A stretch of DNA of 64,000 bases, taken from assembly GCF_004770105.1 (NCBI RefSeq), contig NZ_RQEY01000012.1:248001-312000 (forward strand), read 5' to 3'. Under the pieces are notes generated by a model. That model saw only the letters and a list, made by a program, of their open reading frames with translations. It ran no database searches and was not told where the DNA came from. The DNA comes from Leptospira andrefontaineae (GTDB taxonomy: Bacteria; Spirochaetota; Leptospiria; Leptospirales; Leptospiraceae). The translations under genes were made by a program, and so were the position numbers. Below, in pieces: positions 27,156 through 36,678 of the stretch; position 1 is the first letter of the stretch, and each line of letters starts with the position of its first letter.

Positions 27156-28109
27156 ATGACCGTACGGTTTGCAGAAAAGGAACTAAAAGAACTGATCCAA
27201 GAAGCTTCCCAAGGGGAAAAATATCCTCTTGCGAAGCTGATCAGCGAACTGGAAAAACCGGATTCATTCGAATTTCGTAAAGTTCTATTCAAAGAATTAG
27301 AAAATTCAGGCTTCAATGGAGACAAATCAGTCACCATCGGATTTACGGGAACTCCCGGAGCAGGAAAATCCTCTCTTTTAGGAGAGATCTCCACAAACTT
27401 CTTACAAAATGTCCCAGACAAAAAAATGGCAGTAGTCGCCATAGATCCTTCCAGTCATATCAGTGGAGGTTCTTTACTTGGAGATAGGACCAGACTTTCG
27501 CTGCCGGTAAGAGAAAAGAGGATATTTTTCAGATCTCAACCGAGCCAATTAGAGCTGGGAGGTTTAAATCCTTATACTTACCATGTAATCCGATTACTTC
27601 GCTGCTTCTTCGATTTTATATTCGTAGAAACAGTTGGGATCGGCCAAAATGAAATAGAAGTTTCCAAACTAGCGGATCTATCCTTTTTAGTCATGGTGCC
27701 TTTAGGTGGAGACCAGATCCAATTCATGAAAAGTGGGATCATGGAAGTCCCGGATGCATTTATATTAAATAAATGTGATGAAGAAAATCTTGCAAGAGCA
27801 AGTTATCACACTCTTTCCACTACTCTTGAATTCCTAAGAGATATTGTTCCTGGAGGAAGTATCCCTCCTATTTTCCTAACCAGTGTAAAAACTAAAAAAG
27901 GGATCCAAGAACTCTTAGATTTCGTTCTGAAAAGTAAACCTCATCCCAAAAGATCTTCAGAAACCAAGGTCCAGATCGAAAAATGGATCAAAACCGAGTA
28001 TGGGAATTTCGGGCTTTCCTTCTCCGAAAAATTAGGAAATAATACACAAAAGAATTACGAAGAATGGGAAAATTTCTTTAATTCCGAAATCCGCTCCAAA
28101 TTAAAATAA
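27156..28109 (+). CDS. meaB: MeaB/ArgK-type GTPase, mutase chaperone
   Basis: 317 residues, the usual size. P-loop GTPGAGKS (65-72), the DPSSHISGGSLLGDRTRL segment, FVETVGIGQNEIEV and a base-recognition NKCD are all present. This GTPase family guards and reloads B12-dependent mutases. The gene begins three bases after the mutase stop, so the two are almost certainly one operon, which supports the mutase assignment. Confidence 0.88.
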   Translation: MTVRFAEKELKELIQEASQGEKYPLAKLISELEKPDSFEFRKVLFKELENSGFNGDKSVTIGFTGTPGAGKSSLLGEISTNFLQNVPDKKMAVVAIDPSSHISGGSLLGDRTRLSLPVREKRIFFRSQPSQLELGGLNPYTYHVIRLLRCFFDFIFVETVGIGQNEIEVSKLADLSFLVMVPLGGDQIQFMKSGIMEVPDAFILNKCDEENLARASYHTLSTTLEFLRDIVPGGSIPPIFLTSVKTKKGIQELLDFVLKSKPHPKRSSETKVQIEKWIKTEYGNFGLSFSEKLGNNTQKNYEEWENFFNSEIRSKLK

Positions 28110-28136
28110 ATTATTGATTGATAAAAACGGAAATTT

Positions 28137-29381
28137 TTGTCCAATCATTGGATGAAATTTTCGTCCGGTTTATTCTTCTCAAGCCTCCTTGTCTTATTCT
28201 CCTTCGGTTCTTCTTTCTCTGAAGAAATTAAATTTGTTCATCCTACCAATGCAGTTGGTGGAACATTTTCCGGGATCAAAAAAAGAGCAGAACTTCCTTC
28301 CCCTACTGTTTCGGGTTCAGGTTTAAAAGCAGTAGCAATCGTCGGTGAAGTAGATGGGAACGAAGGCCCAAAAACCCGAGAATATGTAAATAATATCAAA
28401 GGTCTTGTAAAAGTTTTAAAAGACAGAGGAGTTACTGTCAGCGAATTTTATCCTCCTAATAATCCTTGGGCGGGGATCAAAGAAGCATCACAAAATGCGA
28501 ATATAGTTTTATACGCCGGGCATGGTGTAGGAACCAATTTGGATCAACCTCCTTATGACCAAAGATCAGTAGGTGGATTTTATTTAGGAAAAGAATTCGT
28601 TTCTAATGAACAAATTTCCTCGGGATTAAAACCTGCGCCTGGTGCAATCGTCCTGTTTTTAGGAGCTTGTTTTACTGCAGGAAATATGGCTTACGATATG
28701 GGAGTGATCCGGGATGAAGAAACTAAAAAGAGAATCTCCATGTATTCTTCTCCATTTTTGGAGACCGGATTCAAAGGTTATTATGCAACCTGGGCACCAT
28801 GGACGGCTCAAACAATTCTAGCATTATTATTTACGAATAAGAATTATGGGGATGTTTATTTCAGCCAAACAAATCCTCAAGAGGTAACGAAAATTTCCCA
28901 CCCTCGTTCTTCCGGATCTTCTTTATATTATCATACGAAACCTCCTACTTCTAAACCTGTTTATGATTATGCGTTCGCAGGAGATCCTTCTAATGTTTTG
29001 AGATCCGAGAATTCAAACACGGATACTGAAACTAAAATTACGGAAGAGGAGAGACTAAAACAAAATCGTATCTTAATTTCCAGTTTATATGATAAGAATG
29101 AGAACAAATCCTTGGAGTCTTTAGAAAAAGGTGCGGATCCAAATGCCGATTATCTAGGTTGGAAACCTATCCATCTTGCGATCGTATTCGATCTTCCGAA
29201 TGTAGTGAAAGAATTAGTTCGTAAAAAAGCTTCCATCAATGCTCAGGCGGAAGGATATACTCCTTTGTCCATGGCTCTTGCTTATGAGCGTAAAGAGATT
29301 GCTGAGTTTTTAGAAAAGGAAGGCGGAACCAGAAGTAGAGCCGCATTTAAAAAACCGAATATTCCGAATTTGAAAAAGTAG
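28137..29381 (+). CDS. Exported caspase-like protein with ankyrin repeats
   Basis: About 414 residues. A signal peptide (KFSSGLFFSSLLVLFSFGSSFS) is followed by a caspase-like hydrolase domain with a His in VLYAGHG (His129) and a Cys in LFLGACFTAG (Cys178), numbered from a TTG at 28137; an ATG lies at 28152. From about residue 310 to the end there are roughly two ankyrin-type repeats (GADPNADYLGWKPIHLAI, INAQAEGYTPLSMAL). The Cys-His spacing fits caspase/gingipain-like clan CD peptidases. Substrate and role are unknown, and activity is not shown. Confidence 0.72.
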   Translation: MSNHWMKFSSGLFFSSLLVLFSFGSSFSEEIKFVHPTNAVGGTFSGIKKRAELPSPTVSGSGLKAVAIVGEVDGNEGPKTREYVNNIKGLVKVLKDRGVTVSEFYPPNNPWAGIKEASQNANIVLYAGHGVGTNLDQPPYDQRSVGGFYLGKEFVSNEQISSGLKPAPGAIVLFLGACFTAGNMAYDMGVIRDEETKKRISMYSSPFLETGFKGYYATWAPWTAQTILALLFTNKNYGDVYFSQTNPQEVTKISHPRSSGSSLYYHTKPPTSKPVYDYAFAGDPSNVLRSENSNTDTETKITEEERLKQNRILISSLYDKNENKSLESLEKGADPNADYLGWKPIHLAIVFDLPNVVKELVRKKASINAQAEGYTPLSMALAYERKEIAEFLEKEGGTRSRAAFKKPNIPNLKK

Positions 29382-29392
29382 AATAATAAGCT

Positions 29393-29632
29393 CTAAAACC
29401 TTAATAATCTATAGATCAAATTCCGGAGAAAACTCCAAAGATACCCCAGTAACATTTGTTTTCCCGCCTGGGCATATATTTGGCCTTGGCTTGGTATTCC
29501 GGAAGATCTAGAATTGGATCCGTCTGCAGAAGGTACATTTGCATATGCATCTAGATACTGTTGTTTCTGTTCCGGAGTGAGTAATTTCCAAGATTCTGGC
29601 GGAAAACCGGGAGGGATTTTTTCTTCTTCCAT
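29393..29632 (-). CDS. Small conserved-looking hypothetical protein
   Basis: 79 residues: PPGFPPESWKLLTPEQKQQYLDAY at the start, a Ser-rich linker, and a C-terminal helix MLLGYLWSFLRNLIYRLLRF that could be amphipathic or membrane-inserted. The stop lies 11 bp past the stop of the caspase-like gene (tail to tail). No ribosome-binding site is obvious, so this is moderately supported. Confidence 0.5.
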   Translation of the reverse strand: MEEEKIPPGFPPESWKLLTPEQKQQYLDAYANVPSADGSNSRSSGIPSQGQIYAQAGKQMLLGYLWSFLRNLIYRLLRF

Positions 29633-29920
29633 AGGCAGGAGAAGATAAGCCGACTCTATGGGTTGGTCAAGAAATTCTTTCCTATTTTTCTAATATAGAT
29701 TTATACTAAAAAATTAAGGATCAGGCAAATTCTGTGCTTGGATGTACCCGTCCCTTAAGACATAAGCGGCAAATAAATTTCTCCGAAATCCTGGCCTTTT
29801 TTAATGGGAAGCCTTCTAAAGAGACCATAATCGCCAATATTTACCCATTCCCCCCTCACATTTTTTGCAACCTACCCTCCCAAATTGACTCATATCATTT
29901 AGAAAAAAAGGGAGCCCTCC
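29633..29920. other. Spacer upstream of the desaturase gene
   Basis: AT-rich spacer, no gene recognised. A 145-codon plus frame at 29734-30171 overlaps the desaturase gene in another frame and has no protein-like character. The promoter of the desaturase should lie here; I see no clear -35/-10 pair. Confidence 0.4.
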
Positions 29921-30727
<807 letters not shown>

Positions 30728-30754
30728 GATTTTTTAACTTAGTAAGTTTTTGTA

Positions 30755-30783
30755 AGCCGCTTGGGAACAAGCGGCTTTTTTAT
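30755..30783 (+). terminator. Strong intrinsic terminator after the desaturase gene
   Basis: A 10-bp stem AAGCCGCTTG / CAAGCGGCTT (30755-30764, 30769-30778) with a GGAA loop is followed by a run of T. It also sits at the end of the leftward gene 30780-31259 and may serve both. Confidence 0.9.
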
Positions 30784-31259
30784 TCTTCTCGGATCCTGTC
30801 CAAGTCCCCTCTCATCTCTTTATCGTATTCTTCCATTAAGAGAGGATAAAATTCCGGGCTTAATTCTATTTTCCCGTTCAATACTAATTGGAATAAGGAA
30901 CGGACCAATTCTTCTTTTTCAAATCCTGTGCAGATCCACTCCAGAAGTTCCAATGCCAGATCCAATCTACCTTCCACCTGGATTGTTTTGCGGAAGATGT
31001 CTAAGACTTCTTTTTCTTTTCCCGCTTCCAGGAAACTTCTGAGTTCCACCGGCATACTTTGTAGCAGAAGTTGTTTCTTTGCGTTCGGAGTAAAAAGGAA
31101 TTCGGACTGTCCCGCTCGTAGATGAGATAAAATGGCCTTATCCACTTCTTCTTTAGAATGTCCTAATTTGACTAAGGTCCGACCAAGGACTTCTCCTAAT
31201 ACGAAGTCCTCTAGTGGGTGAAACGGAAATCCCTGTTTCTTAGGTTCCTGATCTTCCAT
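30780..31259 (-). CDS. Hypothetical protein
   Basis: 159 residues, mainly helical and soluble, with a charged C-terminus (EMRGDLDRIREE). The segment EDFVLGEVLGRTLVKLGHSKEEVDKAIL could be a helical hairpin. No known family is recognised. A GGTGGAGA site is about 13 bases upstream of ATG 31259. Base composition matches its neighbours. Confidence 0.6.
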   Translation of the reverse strand: MEDQEPKKQGFPFHPLEDFVLGEVLGRTLVKLGHSKEEVDKAILSHLRAGQSEFLFTPNAKKQLLLQSMPVELRSFLEAGKEKEVLDIFRKTIQVEGRLDLALELLEWICTGFEKEELVRSLFQLVLNGKIELSPEFYPLLMEEYDKEMRGDLDRIREE

Positions 31260-31832
31260 CTTGTTAGGGTCTCCACCGACCGTATTCCGGTCAAGTCTTA
31301 GGAAAGAGACACAGAGGTAGAAAAAGCCGCAAAGCTATTTTCACGCAGAGGCGCGAAGCCGCAGAGTTTAGGTTATATAGAATATTTTGAAAGTCGTTCC
31401 TTAAAATTCACACAAACCCTGCCCCCTCTGTGTTCTTTGTGCTCTCCGTGCGAACCAAAAACAAGAAAACAAGCTTCGCACAGAGGTCACGGATCACACA
31501 GAGATAGGATTGTAAGTCTGGAATATGATGTAGGAGTTCCAACATGCAGTTCAAAGGATTGTAGGAATTCTACATTGACAAACAAGTTAAACTCTCCGTG
31601 GCTCTGTGTCTCTGTGTGACCAAATCTCTGTTACTCTCTTAAACTCTGTGCCTCTAAGCCCGACTAACTACTTATTAGGCGGAACATTTTTGTAACCTGA
31701 ATTTCACGAAACCTTAGTACGAATGGGATCTTCTCAGTGTAAGTTTTGGGTCTCTTTTTCAAAGAAGAGAAAAGGCTAAAAATACAAAGTGCGCCTTCCC
31801 GATCTAGGGAGATTCCATTTCCGGAACAATTT
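31260..31832. repeat. Gene-free spacer with CTCTGTG-type repeats and palindromes
   Basis: No gene is seen. Four blocks rich in the words CTCTGTG, CTCTGCG and CTTCGCG alternate in orientation: about 31305-31366 (reverse), 31410-31450 (forward), 31465-31505 (reverse) and 31595-31655 (forward). Between the last two lie TGTAGGAGTTCCAACA (about 31530-31545) and TGTAGGAATTCTACA (about 31560-31574). Blocks like these are scattered between genes in several bacteria, in my recollection. Folded as a pair, each forward/reverse set could form a long imperfect stem. Confidence 0.6.
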
Positions 31833-34214
31833 ATGAGTTTTAGACAAAAAATTTTTCTCATTCTGGGAGCCAGTCAGCTTCTATTAGTACTCATTCTTGC
31901 GATCACATTCATCCAAATGATCGACCAAGTTAAAAATGAACCTCAGGACAAAAGAGCATTAGACCGCTCCCTGGAGTTCAGGAAGGAACTCAAACATAAG
32001 GAAGAAGTTATCCGACTTCTTCTCAAAGAAATAGAAAGAAACCAAAAGACTCTTTCTATTTTAGAAAACGGTTTGGGGAACAGAGGTATCCTGCAAGGCA
32101 ACCTGGAATATATCAAAGGGATCATGTCCCAGTATGGTCTTTCCATCTTCGAGATCCACGATAAGACAGGACATGTTTATTTTAGATTTCATAGACCGGC
32201 GGATTTTGGAGACGATAAGTCAGGTCAGAAGATCGTACAAGAAGCTCTGCAAGGCAGGATTGCTTCTACCCTAGAGATAGGCCATAGCGGTCTTGGACTT
32301 AGGGTGACTGCCCCACTCAAGAACGGTGGGATCATGATGGTGGGTCAGGTGGTGGATGATAAATTTATCCAAACTATCACAGGTTCGGAAGACGTTCATC
32401 TTGCCATTTACGAAAAAGAAAAACTGATCTCCTTTTCCGACGTTACGATCTCCAAATATTTAGGAGATAGAAAACCTAAGGATCTTGCGGGAATTTCCAG
32501 ATTCACTTTGGAAGGCAGGCATTATTATCTCACTCAGGTCCCTTACGAAAACCAAGGATTAAGCAATCTTAAACTAGATTTTGTTCTTTTGATAGATGAA
32601 ACCGAACTTTACGAATCTACCAGAAATCTTTGGTTGTATTGTGGACTGATCGCTCTTGCAGTATTCGGCGGGATCTTATTCGCATCTTATAGATTCTCCA
32701 GAGATATCATAGACGCAGTTAAGGCACTCAACTTCGCGATGCAAAACCCAAATGAGGACGAATCCAAAATTGTGGACTTAAATCGTTCCGACGAATTGGG
32801 AGAAATGGCAGAAGTATTCATCGAAATGAAGAAGGATCTTTTAGACCATCAAATGTTCTTGGAAAAGAAAGTAGAAGAGAAAACCAAAGAATTGCAGGAA
32901 ACCCTGGATGATCTTCGCACACTAAAAGAGAAACAAGACGGGGATTATTACCTGACTTCCCTACTACTTCGTCCGCTTGCCACTACTAGATATGAAAGTA
33001 CTAATACTAAGATCAGTGGTATCTTAAGACAAAAGAAAACTTTCGTATTTAGAAAAAGAGAAGCGGATATCGGTGGAGACTTAGTTTCCATCAGCGAGGT
33101 CACATTATACGGTAAAAAATACCTGAGCATAATGAACTCGGATGCAATGGGTAAATCCATACAAGGAGCGGGCGGTGCACTTGTGATGGGAACCGTATTC
33201 AAAGCAATCGTAACAAGGACCCAACTTTCCAGAAGTAACCAAAAGAAAACCCCTGAAAAATGGCTGAAAGACTGTTATACGGAATTACAAAACGTATTCG
33301 TTACATTCGATGGAACGATGCTTGTTTCAGCATTACTCTGTCTTCTGGATGAAGAAACTGGAGCATTATATTCTATTAATGCAGAACATCCTAATATGGT
33401 GCTGTATAGAGATGCAAAAGCAGGATTCCTGGATTCTGACTTCCCTATCCGCAAACTAGGTTTCTCTGAGAATACAACAGAACCTTTGGTAAGAGTGGAT
33501 AAATTGGAAGCGGGAGATAAGATCTTTCTAGGATCCGACGGAAGAGATGATATTCTTCTTTATGATCCGAATTCTCCCGAGCCTGTGATGAACGAGGATG
33601 AAAATTTATTCTTAAGATTTGTAGAACTTTCCGGTGGAAATTTAGAAGATCTAGAAAGATTGATCAACGCGGCCGGAGAAATTTCAGACGATCTAAGTCT
33701 TTTGAGTATAGGTTATAAAGAAGCGGAAGTTTCTTCTTCTCGCACAAAAGCGATTTCGGAAGAATACAACAGACTACTTCAGATCGGTATCAAAGAATAT
33801 AAAAAAGGAAATACCGAAAAGACTAAGGAAGTTTTTGCACAAGCATTATTGATAGACGATTCTGATCCTGCTCTTTATAAACAAATGGCTAGAATTTGTA
33901 TCAACGCGAAAGAATTTGAAGAAGGTGCAAAGTATACAGAAGCTTATCTTTCCAAGATCCCTTTCGACAACGAGTATATCTTCTATCTTTCCTATTGTCT
34001 AAGAAAGACAAAGGATTATTGGAAGTCTTTGGAATTCGCTGAAAAACTCAGATCCAGAGAACCTGAAAATATTCGAAATCTAAAACATTTGGTGGCTTTG
34101 TATAGACTTACAGGAAATCGAATGAAGTTCAGAGCCACTATGTCCGTTCTAAAATTGGTCCTGGCGGACTCGGATCCTAAGGCAAATAATTCTTCAGAAC
34201 CCGCATTGGTTTGA
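31833..34214 (+). CDS. Membrane-anchored RsbU-type PP2C phosphatase with TPR tail
   Basis: About 793 residues. I use ATG 31833 (MSFRQKIF), which opens a membrane segment with a CCGGA site upstream; an earlier in-frame ATG would add 29 charged residues. An N-terminal helix (about 1-30), a periplasmic sensor region, a second helix (about 275-300) and a HAMP-like linker lead to a coiled coil and a PP2C phosphatase with GGDLVSISEV, NSDAMGKS, SDGRDDIL and SDDLSLL. TPR-like repeats fill the last 130 residues. It should dephosphorylate an anti-sigma antagonist; the adjacent STAS protein is the obvious candidate. Confidence 0.83.
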   Translation: MSFRQKIFLILGASQLLLVLILAITFIQMIDQVKNEPQDKRALDRSLEFRKELKHKEEVIRLLLKEIERNQKTLSILENGLGNRGILQGNLEYIKGIMSQYGLSIFEIHDKTGHVYFRFHRPADFGDDKSGQKIVQEALQGRIASTLEIGHSGLGLRVTAPLKNGGIMMVGQVVDDKFIQTITGSEDVHLAIYEKEKLISFSDVTISKYLGDRKPKDLAGISRFTLEGRHYYLTQVPYENQGLSNLKLDFVLLIDETELYESTRNLWLYCGLIALAVFGGILFASYRFSRDIIDAVKALNFAMQNPNEDESKIVDLNRSDELGEMAEVFIEMKKDLLDHQMFLEKKVEEKTKELQETLDDLRTLKEKQDGDYYLTSLLLRPLATTRYESTNTKISGILRQKKTFVFRKREADIGGDLVSISEVTLYGKKYLSIMNSDAMGKSIQGAGGALVMGTVFKAIVTRTQLSRSNQKKTPEKWLKDCYTELQNVFVTFDGTMLVSALLCLLDEETGALYSINAEHPNMVLYRDAKAGFLDSDFPIRKLGFSENTTEPLVRVDKLEAGDKIFLGSDGRDDILLYDPNSPEPVMNEDENLFLRFVELSGGNLEDLERLINAAGEISDDLSLLSIGYKEAEVSSSRTKAISEEYNRLLQIGIKEYKKGNTEKTKEVFAQALLIDDSDPALYKQMARICINAKEFEEGAKYTEAYLSKIPFDNEYIFYLSYCLRKTKDYWKSLEFAEKLRSREPENIRNLKHLVALYRLTGNRMKFRATMSVLKLVLADSDPKANNSSEPALV

Positions 34215-34261
34215 TTTTTTTCGTTTTCTAGGAGGCATAGATCCGTCCAAATTGGTAATCC

Positions 34262-35164
34262 ATGTCGACGGAAAAGCGAAAAAAAATCGAATCTGTTCTG
34301 GTAGTTATCAAAAGAACAAAGTACGAATTAGATCTGGAGAGTTACGGCTCTCTGGATGAATTCAAAAGAGTAGCAGAGATCCAAAACGATTCATTCTCTC
34401 GGATCTATAATTCCCATCTCAGACAGATCCAAAGTAGAGAAGAATTAAAACTTACTTTCCCTAATGGAAAGTTTATCTTCCGAGAAGAATTAGAAAATAT
34501 AGATATTTCGATCTACGATCTTGTGATTGCGTTAGGTGGAGACAATCATTTCACCTATGTTGCACATCATGCTCTGGATAATCTAGTTCTGGGTTGTAAT
34601 TCGGATCCTGAAACTTCTGTAGGGGCCCTTCTATCCTTTCATACCTCCGATATCTCAAATGCAGTTTCCCGTAATTGGGAAAATATAATCATAGAAGAAT
34701 GGCCCAGGATCAATGTTAGGATCGAATATCCAAACGGCAAAGCGATTGAGACATTTCAAGGGATCAGCGAAATCTCTATCCGTAATAATAGCCCAGACTT
34801 AACTAGCAGATTTCTAATCTCTCATGAGAAAGTCTCTGAAGAGCAGAAATGTTCGGGCCTTCTGGTATATACCGGAGCGGGTTCTACTGGTTGGGTTATG
34901 TCTTGCGAAAATAAAGACGTAAGCTTTGACAAGCAGGAGCCGTATTTCAAAGTGTACTGTAGAGAGTTACGTAAAAAGGAAAGTTTCCAGTACAAGCTGG
35001 ATCACTTCACAGTTCGCAATTCTTTCCGTCTAATATCCGAAATGCGCGGGGGGATCTCAATCGATTCCTTGGCGGAACGTATTTACGATTTCCCTCCCGG
35101 GGCCAAAGCGGACTTTTCCGTTTCTCCGGAAAGATTGCGGGTGGTGGTGCAAAAACATGGATAG
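34262..35164 (+). CDS. NAD kinase-like protein, NADK2-type
   Basis: 300 residues with the NAD kinase fold: [11 protein letters not shown] (about 87-97), [24 protein letters not shown] and [21 protein letters not shown]. The canonical GGDGT is GGDNH (92-96), so a catalytic-loop residue differs from ordinary NAD kinases, although the DPETS and GAGSTGW blocks look like NADK2. It lies 47 bp after the phosphatase gene and overlaps the STAS gene by 8 bp. Activity is uncertain, and a regulatory or NADH-specific role is possible. Confidence 0.68.
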   Translation: MSTEKRKKIESVLVVIKRTKYELDLESYGSLDEFKRVAEIQNDSFSRIYNSHLRQIQSREELKLTFPNGKFIFREELENIDISIYDLVIALGGDNHFTYVAHHALDNLVLGCNSDPETSVGALLSFHTSDISNAVSRNWENIIIEEWPRINVRIEYPNGKAIETFQGISEISIRNNSPDLTSRFLISHEKVSEEQKCSGLLVYTGAGSTGWVMSCENKDVSFDKQEPYFKVYCRELRKKESFQYKLDHFTVRNSFRLISEMRGGISIDSLAERIYDFPPGAKADFSVSPERLRVVVQKHG

Positions 35165-35504
35165 TTTGAAAATTCTAGAACAGGATGCCGGGAAAGAGAT
35201 CAGAGTGTATTTGGTTTCGGGCAGACTAGACGAATCCACCTTTCCTCTATTTAAAGAAAAAGTATTGGATGTAAGTCATGCAAACAATACTGTTCTGAAC
35301 TTATCCGATCTTAAGTATGTTTCCAGTTCTGGAATTCGTGCAATCTTCGAATTAAAGAACAGACTTACTGGAGAAGGTAAAAAACTTCTTCTTACTGAAG
35401 CCGGAGAGAAGGTCATTCAGATCTTCAATCTATTAGGTCTTTGGAAACCTTTTGCTCATTTCGAAAAAGAAGAAGACGCAATCGCTGCTTGTCTTAAAAA
35501 CTAA
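35157..35504 (+). CDS. STAS-domain anti-sigma factor antagonist
   Basis: 115 residues, single STAS domain. [10 protein letters not shown] is the N-terminal strand-helix, and the phosphorylation site [11 protein letters not shown] sits at 54-64. In SpoIIAA the site is DSSG; here the Asp is Ser, and Ser57 is the likely acceptor. It overlaps the NAD kinase gene by 8 bp. Together with the RsbU-type phosphatase upstream it suggests a partner-switching module, although no anti-sigma kinase gene is present in the window. Confidence 0.82.
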   Translation: MDSLKILEQDAGKEIRVYLVSGRLDESTFPLFKEKVLDVSHANNTVLNLSDLKYVSSSGIRAIFELKNRLTGEGKKLLLTEAGEKVIQIFNLLGLWKPFAHFEKEEDAIAACLKN

Positions 35505-35716
35505 GCCCTGACCGCTCCTCGAGTTTAGAACTTGCCCATTTCACCTTAAATTCCCTTTCAGGGAATATCTAATCCTAAAAAATATTACCCAAGATGCACG
35601 TTATGAGACATGGGCATCGGAAATTATATTGACAAACAGAAAATAATAATATTATAAATTACGTTCCGAAACCTTCTTCTCAAAATATTGACCAAGGACC
35701 TTTCAGTAGTTAACTA

Positions 35717-36673
35717 ATGAAAATCAAAAAGTTTTTTACATGGCAGTTTATACTGATCTGCCTATTCTACTCCATGACAGTAGGCGCTCAGCCCGCTCCC
35801 TATAAATTAACAAATCCTGTTTTAATTCGACCATTCGGCGATTCAATTACATACGGAATCGGATTTACAGACGACTGGCAATGTTTGATGTATACCATCT
35901 CGCAAAATATATGTATGCCTCCCGGATTCAAAGGTGGTGGTTACCGCGGATGGATGACCCTGCTATCATTAAACGGAGACGGAATTATCTTTACTACTGA
36001 AGGCTATCAAAGCGGAGGCTCTTATTTTCAACAATGGTTAGTGAACACTCAAACCCACGATGGTTATCCTGGATGGACAGTGGAAGATCTGACGCCGATT
36101 GCCGGTAGAGTTAGTTTTTCCAATATCACTTTGGTTCATGCAGGAACAAACGATATGTGGCCTATATTAAAAATCCAAAATCCAACTGACGCTCAAATCG
36201 AGCAGCTTGCTAACACTACGGGTCAAAATTTGTTCAACATGTTAAATGTTTTACTCACTAGCAATCCGAAGACGTATATATTTGTAGCCCAAATTATTAA
36301 GGTAGCGCCTCCATTTGCCGGCTATGAAACCGTTAATAAAGTTATCTCAAAATACAATAGTTATATAGCAAATAATTGGCCGAATCTTCCTCCTTCCAGC
36401 CAAGCCAGAATGACTCTTGTAGACATGCACAACACTTTACAACCTGGAGCAGATTATTTTACGGACGGGATTCATCCAAGCGCAAATGGACATCTAAAAA
36501 TTGCATGCTCTTGGATTCGGGCGATCAAAGCTCAACCGGCAAATCAACAAAATCCTTGTGACGGCATCACAACCGGAAAAGCGGTAAAACAATTAACCCC
36601 TTCCGAAGAAGAAACCAAACAAATGACTCCGCCTAAAGAAACACTAGAGCGAATACTTAAGCGAAAGTTTTGA
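35717..36673 (+). CDS. Exported SGNH/GDSL hydrolase
   Basis: 318 residues with a signal peptide (FILICLFYSMTVGAQ). The catalytic Ser43 is in RPFGDSITYG, an AGTND block follows (HAGTNDMW), and DGIHPSANGH gives the Asp-His pair. This is the SGNH layout of esterases and acyl-hydrolases. The DNA before it and parts of the gene are more AT-rich than the surroundings by eye. A terminal Pro/Lys-rich tail (ETLERILKRKF) is unusual. Substrate is unknown. Confidence 0.8.
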   Translation: MKIKKFFTWQFILICLFYSMTVGAQPAPYKLTNPVLIRPFGDSITYGIGFTDDWQCLMYTISQNICMPPGFKGGGYRGWMTLLSLNGDGIIFTTEGYQSGGSYFQQWLVNTQTHDGYPGWTVEDLTPIAGRVSFSNITLVHAGTNDMWPILKIQNPTDAQIEQLANTTGQNLFNMLNVLLTSNPKTYIFVAQIIKVAPPFAGYETVNKVISKYNSYIANNWPNLPPSSQARMTLVDMHNTLQPGADYFTDGIHPSANGHLKIACSWIRAIKAQPANQQNPCDGITTGKAVKQLTPSEEETKQMTPPKETLERILKRKF

Positions 36674-36678
36674 TCAAA

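Noticed and set aside
27149..27442. 97-codon minus-strand frame under meaB
   Set aside because: It is antisense to the well-supported MeaB gene and shows only complement-derived composition.
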